Shown piece by piece: positions 8,074 through 18,066 of a DNA stretch of 45,870 nucleotides (position 1 is its first letter; each line of letters begins with the position of its first letter). The position numbers and the translations under genes were made by a program. The notes beneath the pieces are model-generated. The model had not been told where the DNA came from and did not search any database. It saw only the letters and a list, made by a program, of their open reading frames with translations. Source of the DNA: CAJBLF01 sp964542965 (GTDB taxonomy: Bacteria > Patescibacteriota > Gracilibacteria > Absconditabacterales > Absconditicoccaceae); NCBI GenBank assembly GCA_964542965.1, contig CAZIVH010000006.1, positions 1-45,870 on the forward strand. The letters are read 5' to 3'.

Positions 8074-9342
8074 ATGCATATGAATATATTCAAGCGTTTT
8101 ATCAAGAAGAGCTCGTCATTTTTTCAATCGCTCAAATCTGATAACAAGAGAGAGCTTTTGGAATTGGAAAAATTAGAGAGAAAACTCGAGGAGCAAAAAG
8201 AATATGAAAAAAAAGCGATGATTACGCCATTTGTCTTTACCAATAGGATGTTCATCAAATTCCGAGCATTCTGATTGCTAGTCGTGTTTCTGGGATTGCT
8301 AGTCTATCAGTCATTGAATATCATCTATCTGATTTTTATGGCGTACATTATTTCTCTTGCAGTAGAAGCTGTGATCGATTTTTTCCAGAAAAAGATAGGG
8401 CATAGAGCAATATCTATCATTATAGCGTACATATTGCTTCTGCTTGCCTTCTTGTGAGCGATGGTCTTTATCATTCCGTTCATCCTTGGGCAAATATCGG
8501 ATATCATTACGATCTTTATCGGTAATATATCGGATTTTCAGGAGGTGCTGACAACCAAATCATTGACAGGTATCATCCAGGACATCCATCGATTACCGTG
8601 AAGTCTCAAAACAGGGATATTGAGTTCATTGGGGGATCCTACAGTAGTGGCAGGAGTGCAAAGCCAGTTGGAACAGAATATCGCTCAGATGGTGAGCGTG
8701 GGAACGTCTTATGCGAAAAATATAGGTACTATGGCAGTGAGCGCAGTAGGATCTATCGCTACATTCTTTACTCAGACATCCATTGTACTTACCTTATCCG
8801 TGCTGTTTTCTTTTCAGAAAGATTCAGTTATGAAATTTATAGCGAGACTGGGTGGTCAGAAAAAATATAAATTCATCTATATGAAGATAGAAAAAATCTA
8901 CAAGCAGCTTGGCGTGCGATTGAAATCCCAGCTTATGCTATGCTTATTTATGGGCGTAGCGATGTATGCTATCCTATGGATACTTGCATTGTTTGGATTG
9001 GATCTTCCCCAAAAATGAGCGCTTGCGGGTATAGTAGCGATTACTGAATTGATCCCATATATTGGCCCGTTCATCTGATGAGCGGCTGCAGCATTGGTTG
9101 CATTCATTCATTTTGGACGATATGGGACATTGATTGTGATCGGATTCGTCATGTTGTTGCAACGATTGGAAAATAATGTGCTCATACCGTTATTGATGAA
9201 CAAGACCTTGGGAGTCAATCCTATAGTAATTTTCATAAGTATGATCATCTGAGGGCTGATCTTGGGATTCCTAGGCATTTTGCTTGCTGTCCCTATCGCG
9301 GTTATCGTAACGCTCCTGATGGAAAAAACATTTGAAGAATAG
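8074..9342 (+). CDS. AI-2E family (PerM-like) membrane transporter
   Basis: 422 aa, about eight membrane helices. A basic amphipathic N-terminus (residues 1-60) precedes TM1 at GLLVVFLGLLVYQSL. The family signature lies in the C-terminal half: ALAGIVAITELIPYIGPFIG, then QRLENNVLIPLLMNKTLGVNP and a closing helix pair LAVPIAVIVTLLMEK. Eight or so TGA codons are read as Gly, including the double Gly of PFIGG. Family members export small solutes or signals; the substrate here is unknown. It starts 24 bases after rnpA and ends with TAG. Confidence 0.88.
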
Positions 9343-9535
9343 ATTGTCCGAAGGACGTAATTTGCCTTCGGCGTAATTCGCTCATTACATTCGTGTAATA
9401 TACTTCGTGTAATGTGCTACGCGTAATATACTCATATGCTTGAGTTCACATTTTTTTTCATTACAATAAATTGCATCCGATAGGATATGTTACATCACGA
9501 AGTGATGAATTACGACCGTAGGTCATATTACTTTT
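9343..9535. repeat. Array of short hairpins separated by GTAAT/ATTAC
   Basis: In order: CCGAAGG...CCTTCGG, GTAAT-tcgctc-ATTAC, ATTACA-ttcg-TGTAAT, ACTCA-tatgct-TGAGT, ATCC-gata-GGAT, CATCAC-gaa-GTGATG and GACC-gta-GGTC. Stems are 4-7 bp with different sequences, separated by a recurring (g)taat(a). No gene lies in this 200-bp spacer. Confidence 0.7.
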
Positions 9536-9546
9536 AGCATATAAGT

Positions 9547-10932
9547 ATGTGTATGAAAAAGAAATTCTTGCGATGGTACTATAAATTGCTTGGAAAGTTG
9601 GCTCACGGATATATAGAGAAACACAATCCCCAGATTATCGGGATCAACGGTAGTGTAGGGAAAACCTCCTGTCGCATGATCATCTATCAGACATTGCAGA
9701 GATTTTTGCCGAACAAGCATATCTACACCTCGCCAAAGAATTTCAATGGCGAACTTGGGATGTCGCTCTCTATTTTCCAGATAGAGAAACGAGAACCAAA
9801 TATCATGAATTTCATCACAACCCTTTTCAAACTTATCCGAAAAAGATATTTCTGACACAAACATTATGATATTATCCTGCTCGAATACGGGATCGATCGT
9901 CCCGGGGAAATGGACTTTCTCGTAAGCATAGCTAAGCCGCATATAGGCGTTTTTACTGCAATAGACTCCGTGCATTCGGAGCAGTTCGGTAATCCGGCAG
10001 AAATAGCGAGAGAGGAAGTGAAAATGTTGAAAAACACTCTGGAAATAGGTTTTCTCAATGCTAATGATATGTACGCAATGCAGCTCAAGGATCAATTGCA
10101 TATAGATTATCTGACCTACCAGACGGAAGGCAACGATATCACAGCAGACATCCACTTCAAGGACGAACTCTTCTATCTCGCTGATTTTAAAGGGTGAATC
10201 TGAGTGCAATTCTCTACCCGGATCAAAGAAAAGAAATATCATATTTCTACCAATATCCTCAGCAAGGCGAATTACGGCTATATAGGTGTAGCATTGGCTA
10301 TCGCCGGCATTTTAGACTATAAATATGCCAAGCTAGAATCGAGGGCAGAGGATCCGATCCTCAGGAATGGGTCGCATGAGCTTTTGGAGATGAAATATCA
10401 GTTACAGCCGTGAAGGCTTTCTATCTTTCACGGTATCGAGAATAGTGTCATCATCGATTCTACCTATAATGCTTCACCGCTCAGCGTAAGAAAGATCATC
10501 AATACCGCATTCAATATCAAGATGCAGCTGTTCCCTCAAAGAAAGATTGTTCTCGTACTAGGCGATATGAGAGAATTGGGTGATCTGACAGAACGTGAAC
10601 ACAGAATGATTGCAGGATACGTTTCGCAAGTCGCAGACAAAGTAATCTTAGTAGGCAAATATATGACCGATTATCTTGCTGATGAACTTGAGAAGGTTGG
10701 GTATGACAAAAAAAATGTAGAGAAATTTTACGACGCCAATATCGCCGGTAAACATATCCAAAAACTCCTAAAAGAACCGGGAGATGAATATCTCATCGTG
10801 TGTAAATGAAGCCAGAATACTATCTATCTCGAAGAAGCAGTGAAACATTTCTTATTGAACTCGGAAGATCAGAAAGAACTCACCAGACAGTCAGATCGAC
10901 GGTTGGCTACGAAGAAGAGATACTTTAAGTAA
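9547..10932 (+). CDS. murF: UDP-N-acetylmuramoyl-tripeptide--D-alanyl-D-alanine ligase MurF
   Basis: Cytoplasmic ATP-dependent ligase that adds D-Ala-D-Ala to the peptidoglycan precursor. P-loop GINGSVGKT at residues 32-40; LEYGIDRPGEMDFL; the AIDSVHSEQFG segment; STYNASPLSV; the C-terminal domain VLGDMRELG, VGKYM and CKGSQNTIYLEEAV. About six TGA codons are read as Gly. 461 aa, normal length. A start at the second ATG (9553) is also possible. The last ten codons are repeated in altered form downstream of the next gene. Confidence 0.92.
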
Positions 10933-10971
10933 ATAAATAAGGGAATATATTTTATATAGTACAATAATGGT

Positions 10972-11670
10972 ATGAAGATATTGATTACCGGAAGTGCAGG
11001 ATATATTTGAACCGAGTTAATAAAACACATATCTGATACGTATGAGATAGTGACCTTTGATATAAAAGATGGTCAAGACATATTGCGTTATGAACAATTA
11101 AAAGATACGATGAAATGATGTGATATAGTTGTGCATTTGGCGGCAATCAGATGACCAGACGAGACAAGATCTTTCCAGGAATATTTCGATATAAATGGTA
11201 AAGCGACCTTATATGTCGCTCAGGCTTGTGTAGAAAATGGCGTGAAAAAGTTGATATATACGAGTTCAACAGGATATTATGGAGTCGAAGTCGGTATTCC
11301 CTATATCAAACCCATAAAAGAATCTAATGCAATAATTTCTCAGCATGTGGGGGTAAATGATCTTCACTGCCGTGATTGTGATATCGGATATTCAACAAGC
11401 AAGGTAATCGCAGAACAGGTTCTTGCTAATTTTGGGTTAACAAAAAAACTGCATACGACGATATTGAGATTATGACCAATTGGAGGAAAATTATGAGAAA
11501 AGCGGTCTCTGGATGGAATTACCTTAAAAATAGAGAATACCATTCAAGCTATACAATTGGCGATAGAATCGGGTAAAGAGTTTCGATATGAAGCATTTAC
11601 CATAACAGATGAGGTACCTAATGTGGATATTTCTAAGGCAAAAAGCGTTTTAGGATATGAACCATTATAA
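10972..11670 (+). CDS. NAD-dependent epimerase/dehydratase (extended SDR), short
   Basis: Rossmann N-terminus MKILITGSAGYIGTELIKH with a GxxGxxG-type loop, VVHLAAIRGP, YTSSTGYYG and the catalytic pair YSTSK (Tyr and Lys). A small C-terminal domain ends KAKSVLGYEPL. 232 aa, shorter than typical 300-aa sugar epimerases. About seven TGA codons are read as Gly. The substrate cannot be deduced; nucleotide sugars are usual. It lies between murF and a degenerate copy of the murF tail, suggesting insertion here. Confidence 0.85.
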
Positions 11671-11712
11671 AAAAGAGCTCACCTTAGTTACGAAAAAGAG
11701 ATATTTTAAATA
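11671..11712 (+). pseudogene. Degenerate copy of the murF 3' end
   Basis: GAGCTCACC...TTACGAAAAAGAGATATTTTAAATAA matches the murF end GAACTCACC...CTACGAAGAAGAGATACTTTAAGTAA (10878-10932), with about 18 bases deleted and a few substitutions. It therefore looks like the original or duplicated murF tail displaced by the SDR gene. Confidence 0.6.
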
Positions 11713-11721
11713 ATATTATCC

Positions 11722-12105
11722 ATGAAAGACGATTGTATTATAGTTCAAAAATCACATATTCAATGAAAGGGCGCGTTTGCGACTCGTGATTTTAAGAAAT
11801 GAGAAAAGGTCCTTCATCGGGATGTATCGTATACAATTTCCAAGGATAAATTTATGAAAATGTCGCCTGCAGAGAAAAAATATATTAGTTTTTTGAATGA
11901 TAGATATACGATAATGCAATCGCCTGAAAAATATGTAAATCATTCTTGTGAACCGAATACCACAGCAAAGGATTTTTGCGATGTCGCAATCAGGGATATT
12001 AAAAAGGGTGAAGAGATTACAGGCAACTATATCGAAACAGAAGATAGTACAGAAGGGAAGATGAAATGCATATGCAAGAGTAAAAAATGTAAAAAATACA
12101 TCTAA
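11722..12105 (+). CDS. SET-domain protein (putative protein-lysine methyltransferase)
   Basis: SET signatures in order: IQGKGAFATRDFKKGEKV, then YVNHSCEPNTTAKDF (the NHSCxPN pseudoknot motif), IRDIKKGEEITGNY, and a post-SET Cys cluster CICKSKKCKKYI that could bind zinc. 127 aa, the minimal size for bacterial SET proteins. Two TGA codons supply glycines. The enzyme would transfer methyl from SAM to lysine; its target is unknown. It follows the murF-tail remnant and ends 40 bases before the convergent 7-TM gene. Confidence 0.85.
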
Positions 12106-12145
12106 TACTGTTTAGAAACTAGAAATTGAACATTAGAAATTATAT

Positions 12146-13453
12146 CTATTCCTCTTCCTCTTCCTCCTCAGTTCCTGAGGAGTTTTTTAGTAATGGCATG
12201 AAACGGAAGTATTCGAGCAATTGGAGTCCGGTGAATCTTCCGACGAGGATGTTCAGGAAGAAAATCAGGAGGATAATTTCAGGGAAAGCCAGGAGCAGAT
12301 GTTTCAATCCTGTCCGATAGAGGAGTCCATAGACGGAGAAAGAGACTGCGAGAAATTCGAAGAACGCCACTCGTCGTCATTTGCTGAAGAGCTTGAAGCC
12401 TTCATTGAAGACTTTGTCGCTCACGAGGGTGATGAAGATTATCGGGAAGATGATATAGCCGTTTGTGAAGATGCTGATATCTATCCGGTTCAACTTGAGT
12501 ATACTATTGAATCCGAAGACTAGAAGGAGAATGAAAAAATAGAGTATGATGAGTAGCGCACTTTTTGCGTTGTGCAGGAGATACATTTTTTTGGTAAACA
12601 AACGTATCAATAATTTCGTGATGAATCATATAATCAGAAGTCATAAACTCAATGGGACTCCGAGGATAGACATGGAGACAGCAAAGAGGAGGGGACTATA
12701 AATACCGAAAACAGAGAATCCTACCATTTGTCTGAGAATGCTAACGACCAGCGCTCATAATGAAAGCACGAGAAAGAGTGTAATGAGTTCTATAGGGAAT
12801 CCGTGATAGATGAGACGGTCTACGAGATAGGAGATCGGGAGATATTTTGGTGTTTCCTTGAAAGACATGGAAAATGGCGTGATATATCCTTCTTGATTGG
12901 TGATTTTTCCGAGAGAAAGTGTTGAAAGAAAATTGAGCAGTTTATCTTGCGGCAAGGTATAGATTTTTTCCAGCTCGATGGATTTGATCTGTTTTGCAAG
13001 TGTCCTTTTGAGGAAGTATTTGTTGCTATTTGTTGCGATGTAGATAGTTTTTCCGTGAAGATTCAGATCGTTGGAGAGGTGTATCTTCCCCAGAAGCTGA
13101 AGGAGAATGTCAAAATTGGAAGTATTGATGATGAGTATCGATGCTTTCTGGATCTCACTTATGTTGTCCATGATTTTTGTCGTGATTTCGTCTTCAGAGA
13201 ATGTCTTATTTTCGGAGATGAAGATCTCTTGGAGGAGTGTTTTCTGCTTGTCGAGATTCTGCTGGAATCCTAGATCGAATTCATCGCCTTCAGCTCAGAT
13301 ATAGATGATGGTGTTTTTATAATTTACACCTTTGGTTGGAGAAGAACAATGGGTTTGTCATTCGCAGTCTGCCGGAGTAAATTGAGCGACTGTAGTTTGT
13401 ATATATGATGCTCCCAACAGCATCACTAATATAAAGAGTATGGATTTTTTCAT
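12146..13453 (-). CDS. Secreted-domain plus 7-TM protein, resembling inactive-transglutaminase/7TM proteins
   Basis: Signal peptide MKKSILFILVMLLGASYIQT...AQ, an extracytoplasmic alpha/beta domain (residues about 25-215), then about seven helices. The first helices, LITLFLVLSLGALVVSIL and RQMVGFSVFGIYSPLLFAVS, are reminiscent of the '7TM_transglut' module that accompanies alpha-L-glutamate-ligase-like ATP-grasp enzymes. I cannot see a catalytic Cys-His-Asp triad. The C-terminus is a run of seven Glu encoded by a CTT/CCT-type simple repeat, ending in TAG. It is the last gene of the operon, 63 bases after the metallopeptidase gene. Family assignment is by pattern and context. Confidence 0.68.
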
Positions 13454-13516
13454 AAGAAAAAACAAGCAGATAAATCTGCCTGTAGTTAAGTGATTTGATA
13501 AGTGGAATCAAGGGAA

Positions 13517-15169
13517 TTATTCGGCAGTAGACCTCTCTTTGATAAAGGAGAGTATCTCGAGAAGTAATTTTTTTTGTTTATAATCAAGCTTTTGATCGGA
13601 TGCTAAGAATCTGATATCATCGATATCATTCGTTTTGTTGCCTAAAAGTTTCTCATAGAGTAGTTTACCGATCGCAATAGGTAAGATGATGCTATCTTTG
13701 GCAAAAGAGAATCCTTCGAAAATTTGATCTGCATTTTGAATCTCTTCTTTACCTAATTTGGAAAGATAAAAGTTTTTCATATGTTGCTGTAGTTTCTGAA
13801 TATCGTCTATATTGTTTTTATCGAGATCTTTGATGTAGGTAACAGCATCCACCAATCCTCTCCGATAGACGACATCTTTTCTATTTGCTCCTGGACGATC
13901 GAATGCATGATATCTTTTTACCCTTAATGCTCTTTTTTCGGCCATGATTTCAGGAGTTTTTTCTTCCTTATTGTCATCATCTTCGTTCCCGACTCCTGTC
14001 ATGGTATAATAGATTCTTAATAATTCTTTTGTTTCTTCAAAATTATAAAGCTCTCCGATAAGCAATGAAGTGTTGTGGATTGTAGGTGTATCCATAGCTA
14101 AATCGTCTCTTTTTTGAGAAGTGAGTTTTTCGTTCATAGTTGCTATTCATTCTTCTGTCTCTAGATATCATTCGGTATTGAGATTTACGGTATTCCTTTT
14201 ATTGACTGTTCTGAGAAGGTGAGTAGTTATTTCATGGTCTATGAGCTGGCAAAGTCTTTTTACCGACAGTCTGTCGCGCGAAGTAGGAATGTCTACCGAA
14301 TATTCTTTGATTCCGAATCAAGATACTCTAGGATCGAGGGTGATTTTGAATGTTTTTTTGATGTTATGTCTTTCATACGCTTTTGTAAGCGCTTTCTGGT
14401 CGTATTCAAAAGGAAGATAAAGAATACCATTTTCGTCTTTTTCTTGAGAGATATTTTTATCTATGATTACGATCTTGGAAGGAATGTCGTAGATGTTGAG
14501 TATTTTCTGAAATAGATGACAGATGTCTATCAAAGGAAGCTCTCCCAAAGCGTTTTTGTCTTCCTGTAGCTCTCCTGTAGCGTTTCTTTCAGGAAATTTG
14601 GAAAGAAACTCTTCGAATTTCTTTTGTTCTTCAGGGAGTAGCTTATGCTTATTATTTTGAAAAAGATAGTCAAGTTTGGTCATAACTATCGTTCTTTCTT
14701 CTGGTTGGTCGATGACTCTGGGTCCATAGATGATGCTTTCTATCTCATTGATCTTTTCTAGGCATTCTGTTTTTTTCTTTTCATCCAGAGGATATCCTCA
14801 TTTTTCAGCCTCGAGATACATTGCGTGTTCTAGGAGAATAATCCTTAGGATGCTTCCTTGGATAGTATTGATTAGGAGCTTTTTCTGTGGTTCATTGAGC
14901 CCAGTATCATTTATCAATTCCTCTTTAAGTCTTTTTAGTTGGTTGCAATAGTGGGTAAGAAACATTTTCGCGTTGTCGATATCCTGTTGGGTGACTATTT
15001 TGTTTTTTGAGTTGAATAGCTTGCTTGAAATGTAATTGATATTGTTTTTTTCGTACTCCAAAACTCATCACAACGCTGAGGATATGGGTTTTTTTATGCT
15101 ATCGATCTGTTCGGAAAATCGTATGAAGTCCCTTTGATGTAACGGTTTGTTTATGATGGTTTTTCCCAT
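13517..15169 (-). CDS. HExxxH...EEG metallopeptidase (DUF1704/MATCAP-like), stand-alone
   Basis: 550 aa, readable only with six TGA codons as Gly. The core is HEITTH at residues 312-317, followed by TEEGIA at 338-343. The two His and the Glu of EEG are the expected zinc ligands of the DUF1704/TIGR02421 and MATCAP family, whose characterised eukaryotic members trim C-terminal residues from tubulin. The N-terminal half is helical and charged (SKLFNSKNKIV...) with no known domain. It lies 60 bases downstream of the GNAT gene, in the same operon as a second member of the family fused to a ligase. The substrate is unknown. Confidence 0.78.
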
Positions 15170-15229
15170 AGAGCAAAATAATGAGTAAACAATATAAGTA
15201 TACTCACATGTTCTCTAAAAAGCAAAATT

Positions 15230-15703
15230 TTATTGGGTTTTGAGAAAGAAATCGAGATATTTCCCATCCAAAATGCTTTTGAATGATTTTCCTGCCTTGA
15301 TGAATCCAAATTGCTCCAAAAGCTTTTTCATCGGGATATTATCGGATTTGGTGATTGCATAAACGGGAAAATGGATTTTTTTGTGCAAAAGAGCGTAAAT
15401 TCTTTTTGTGATTCATTGTCATCTATGGCTAGGTAATACATAGATATATCAGTATTCAAAGATGTTCTTGGGAAGATGGATTCCTGTATTTTTTTGAACT
15501 GTTTCGGTCCATGAAGCTCTTGGCTGCTTTATCGCGGATATTCATACAATATTGTTGCGATCCATGCAGAGTCAGATAATATGGCATTTCTTGATCTTTT
15601 CTATACATAATGATGGAGTGAGGGAGAGATGGTCTAATAATCAAAAAAACATATTCAGTTCTTTTCGTGAAAGATATTTTGGATGTTTCGCTATGAATTT
15701 CAT
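15230..15703 (-). CDS. GNAT-family N-acetyltransferase
   Basis: 157 aa. The acetyl-CoA-binding motif A is VLPSHRGQGITKRIYALL, with both motif glycines encoded by TGA; the C-terminal QFGFIKAGKSF matches the fold's last strands. About seven TGA-Gly codons in all. It starts eight bases after the ATP-grasp stop, so it is translationally linked. The substrate is not evident; GNAT folds can acetylate amines or, in some families, transfer aminoacyl groups. Confidence 0.8.
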
Positions 15704-15710
15704 AAGATTA

Positions 15711-17156
15711 TTATGAAATAAATGTAGTATATATGTGATTGATGATGTTTTTAGTCTTTTTGGTGAGTGTATTCTCAGTTGTCGCTATTTTCCCAGGGAA
15801 AAGAAGATGACAGAATCTTGAGAGTTCATTGAAAGCGCGGATTTTTTCTCATTTTTTTGGATTACCATCGATGATGATAAATTCGTCTGATTGTTTGAGG
15901 TCAGAATATCATATTCCAGGTCTCTTATAGGAGAGATGATTGCCCTTAAAGGTATAAACGCCAGGTAATAGATCCTTTTTGCATACGATTTCCTGCTCTT
16001 CTTTGTTGGAAAGGATGATATGGCTACCTTTTTTTTTGTATTTATATTGTTTGTTTATCTTTTTGAAATCTACCGTATAAGGGATATTCATATGTTCAAG
16101 CAGATGAAAAGTATCCATAGGAGGTACTCATTTTTGGATATCCAAAAGTGAAATCATCGGGAAGGCTCAGGTATATCTTGCATTACATTCTACGACATAT
16201 ATTTTATCCTGTTGTTCATCTATGAGAAGGTCTAGTCAAAATATCCCTTTGTATCAATGCTTATACATATACGTTCATAATTTTTCAGCAATGGATGATG
16301 CTTGTTTTTGAATCGATTGGGAAAAATGCTTATAGCTTCGATCGTGTCCACAGAAGAGTCATGATCATTTCTTGAGGTGTATCGCTTCAGGGATATCAAT
16401 AAGTTGTGTCTGTATGCTGCTTGAAAGAGTTCCATATTTCGTAGCACATCAAATAATGCTAGAGCTTGTCCCATTAATAAATGTAGTGATATTGATAGAA
16501 TGTATAATTTTGTTTTTGTATGTTCAAGAAGAGATTCTCTTTTGGAATGCTATGAATCCTTCGCTATCGTGAATAAAAAATGTTCATAGTCCTCATCAAT
16601 TTGTGATGTCTGGCAGCTGTATGACAAATTTTGTTCAGTATTTTCTTTGGAAATAGGCATACTTCTTTTTTTGAAAAGTTGTGAGTAGTATATTTTCTCA
16701 TGGTATAGGCGGTATGCCGATAGCAGCCAAAATTGTCCTGAATTCTTTTTTGTTTTCAAAAACATCTCTGATGACTGATATATTGTTGAGAATGGTATAT
16801 CATAATGTATTGGCCTCTTTTTCTATATCGCTATTGCTTTTGTAGACAAAAAGTGAGGATTTAGGATGTTTTTTGCAATATTCTCTTGTTTTCGGATGCT
16901 GGAGAATGCTTTGAGTATTGAGTTTATCTATCGTACTTCAGTTTTTTTGTTGCTGAAGGCAAAAAACGTCGGTATCTTTTTTAATGATATTGAGGTCCAA
17001 ACTATTTTTGTAACAGATGATCCTAAACTTGTCTTTTAGCAAGAATGCTGGGATGATCCTCATAAATGCAGTTACTCAAACGCCAAAAACCTGGGTGTGA
17101 GCATATCTGTGAAGTAGGGATAGATCTTTTAGAGAACTAATGTGTATAGATTTCAT
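15711..17156 (-). CDS. ATP-grasp carboxylate-amine ligase
   Basis: 481 aa, with about 20 TGA codons as Gly. ATP-grasp features in order: a helical N-terminal region; QLPDITNGGGLGTFFI as the glycine-rich phosphate loop (three of its glycines are TGA); QTQLIDIPEAI; GYKGIFGLDLLI; and the metal-binding strand YVVECNARYTGAFPM (E and N). A further ~140 residues follow, rich in Lys, resembling no domain I know. The enzyme would join a carboxylate to an amine via an acyl phosphate. It sits 22 bases after the RimK-like ligase gene in the operon. Confidence 0.82.
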
Positions 17157-17178
17157 GAAGGCTAAATTCTAAGATAAA

Positions 17179-18066
17179 TTATTGTGTTTTCTTCTTCGCG
17201 AGAAAATCGACAATGCGTTCTGCGATATTTATTCAAGTACATTGTTCAAATCATTTAAATCAAGGATTTTGGTTTATTTCGAGGATATGATATGATGATC
17301 CTTTGATGATGATATCTATGCCTACATAATCTATATTGATTTTTTTTACGAGAGCAGTGAGTTCTTTTTTGATGGGATCTGATAAATTATAGGCAGTGAC
17401 ATTGCCTCATTTGGAGAAATTATTGACGATATTTCAATTTTTCCCTTGTCTCATCATAGCGCCCACATAGATTCATCAGAGATAAATGACTCTGATATCA
17501 CCAGTATTGGAAATGTATTTTTGAAATACGAAATTACTTGGTTCTAGATATTTAAACATTTCTACAAGTTGTTTCTTTTTTGCTATTTTTTTTACGCCAC
17601 TTCCAAGCGAACCATCTGCAGGTTTTACGATAATAGGGTAAGAAATGTTTCTGAGGTTTGATTTTAGTTCTTCCTTGGATTCAAAATAAAATGTAGGTAA
17701 TATGAGGTGCTTTGTGTATGAAGAGAGAATCAGATATTGTAATGCTTTATGGGAAATCCCTATATGGCGTTCAAGAAATTTTTTATTGATGAAAGGTATA
17801 TCGTTCTGATAAAAAAACGTTAATAGTAGATTGTATATTCTCATATCTCTTATATTGTAAAGCTGTGGCCTTCAAGCTCTTACGCATGCTCCTGTAAATG
17901 AGATTTTTTTCTTCCCAGATGAAAAAAATATTGATCATTTCCCAAAAGAACAAGAAAGATCTTTGTAATTATATGTTTCTACGGTGATATTTCTTTTTTT
18001 GGCTTCATCCTGGAGTCTAGAAACAGCATAAGTATTTTTGTTTGAAGTGAGGATAATAAGTTTCAT
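17179..18066 (-). CDS. RimK-like ATP-grasp ligase
   Basis: 295 aa. N-terminal Rossmann-like MKLIILTSNKNTYAVSRLQ; the ATP-grasp core has PIIVKPADGSLGSGV, DIRVIYLGGIYVGAMMRQG, DYVGIDIII and ILEINQNPGFKGFEQ, followed by TGINIAERIVDFL. This order is that of RimK/LysX-type ligases, which add glutamate or related amino acids to a carboxyl end. Eight or so TGA-Gly codons, including three in the last 60 residues. Its ATG follows the stop of the ligase-peptidase fusion with no spacer (TAA-ATG), indicating coupled translation. Confidence 0.88.

Noticed and set aside
12126..12523. Plus-strand acidic frame rich in Glu/Asp
   Set aside because: It is the antisense shadow of the 7-TM gene's membrane helices and its poly-Glu tail; no ribosome-binding site or domain.
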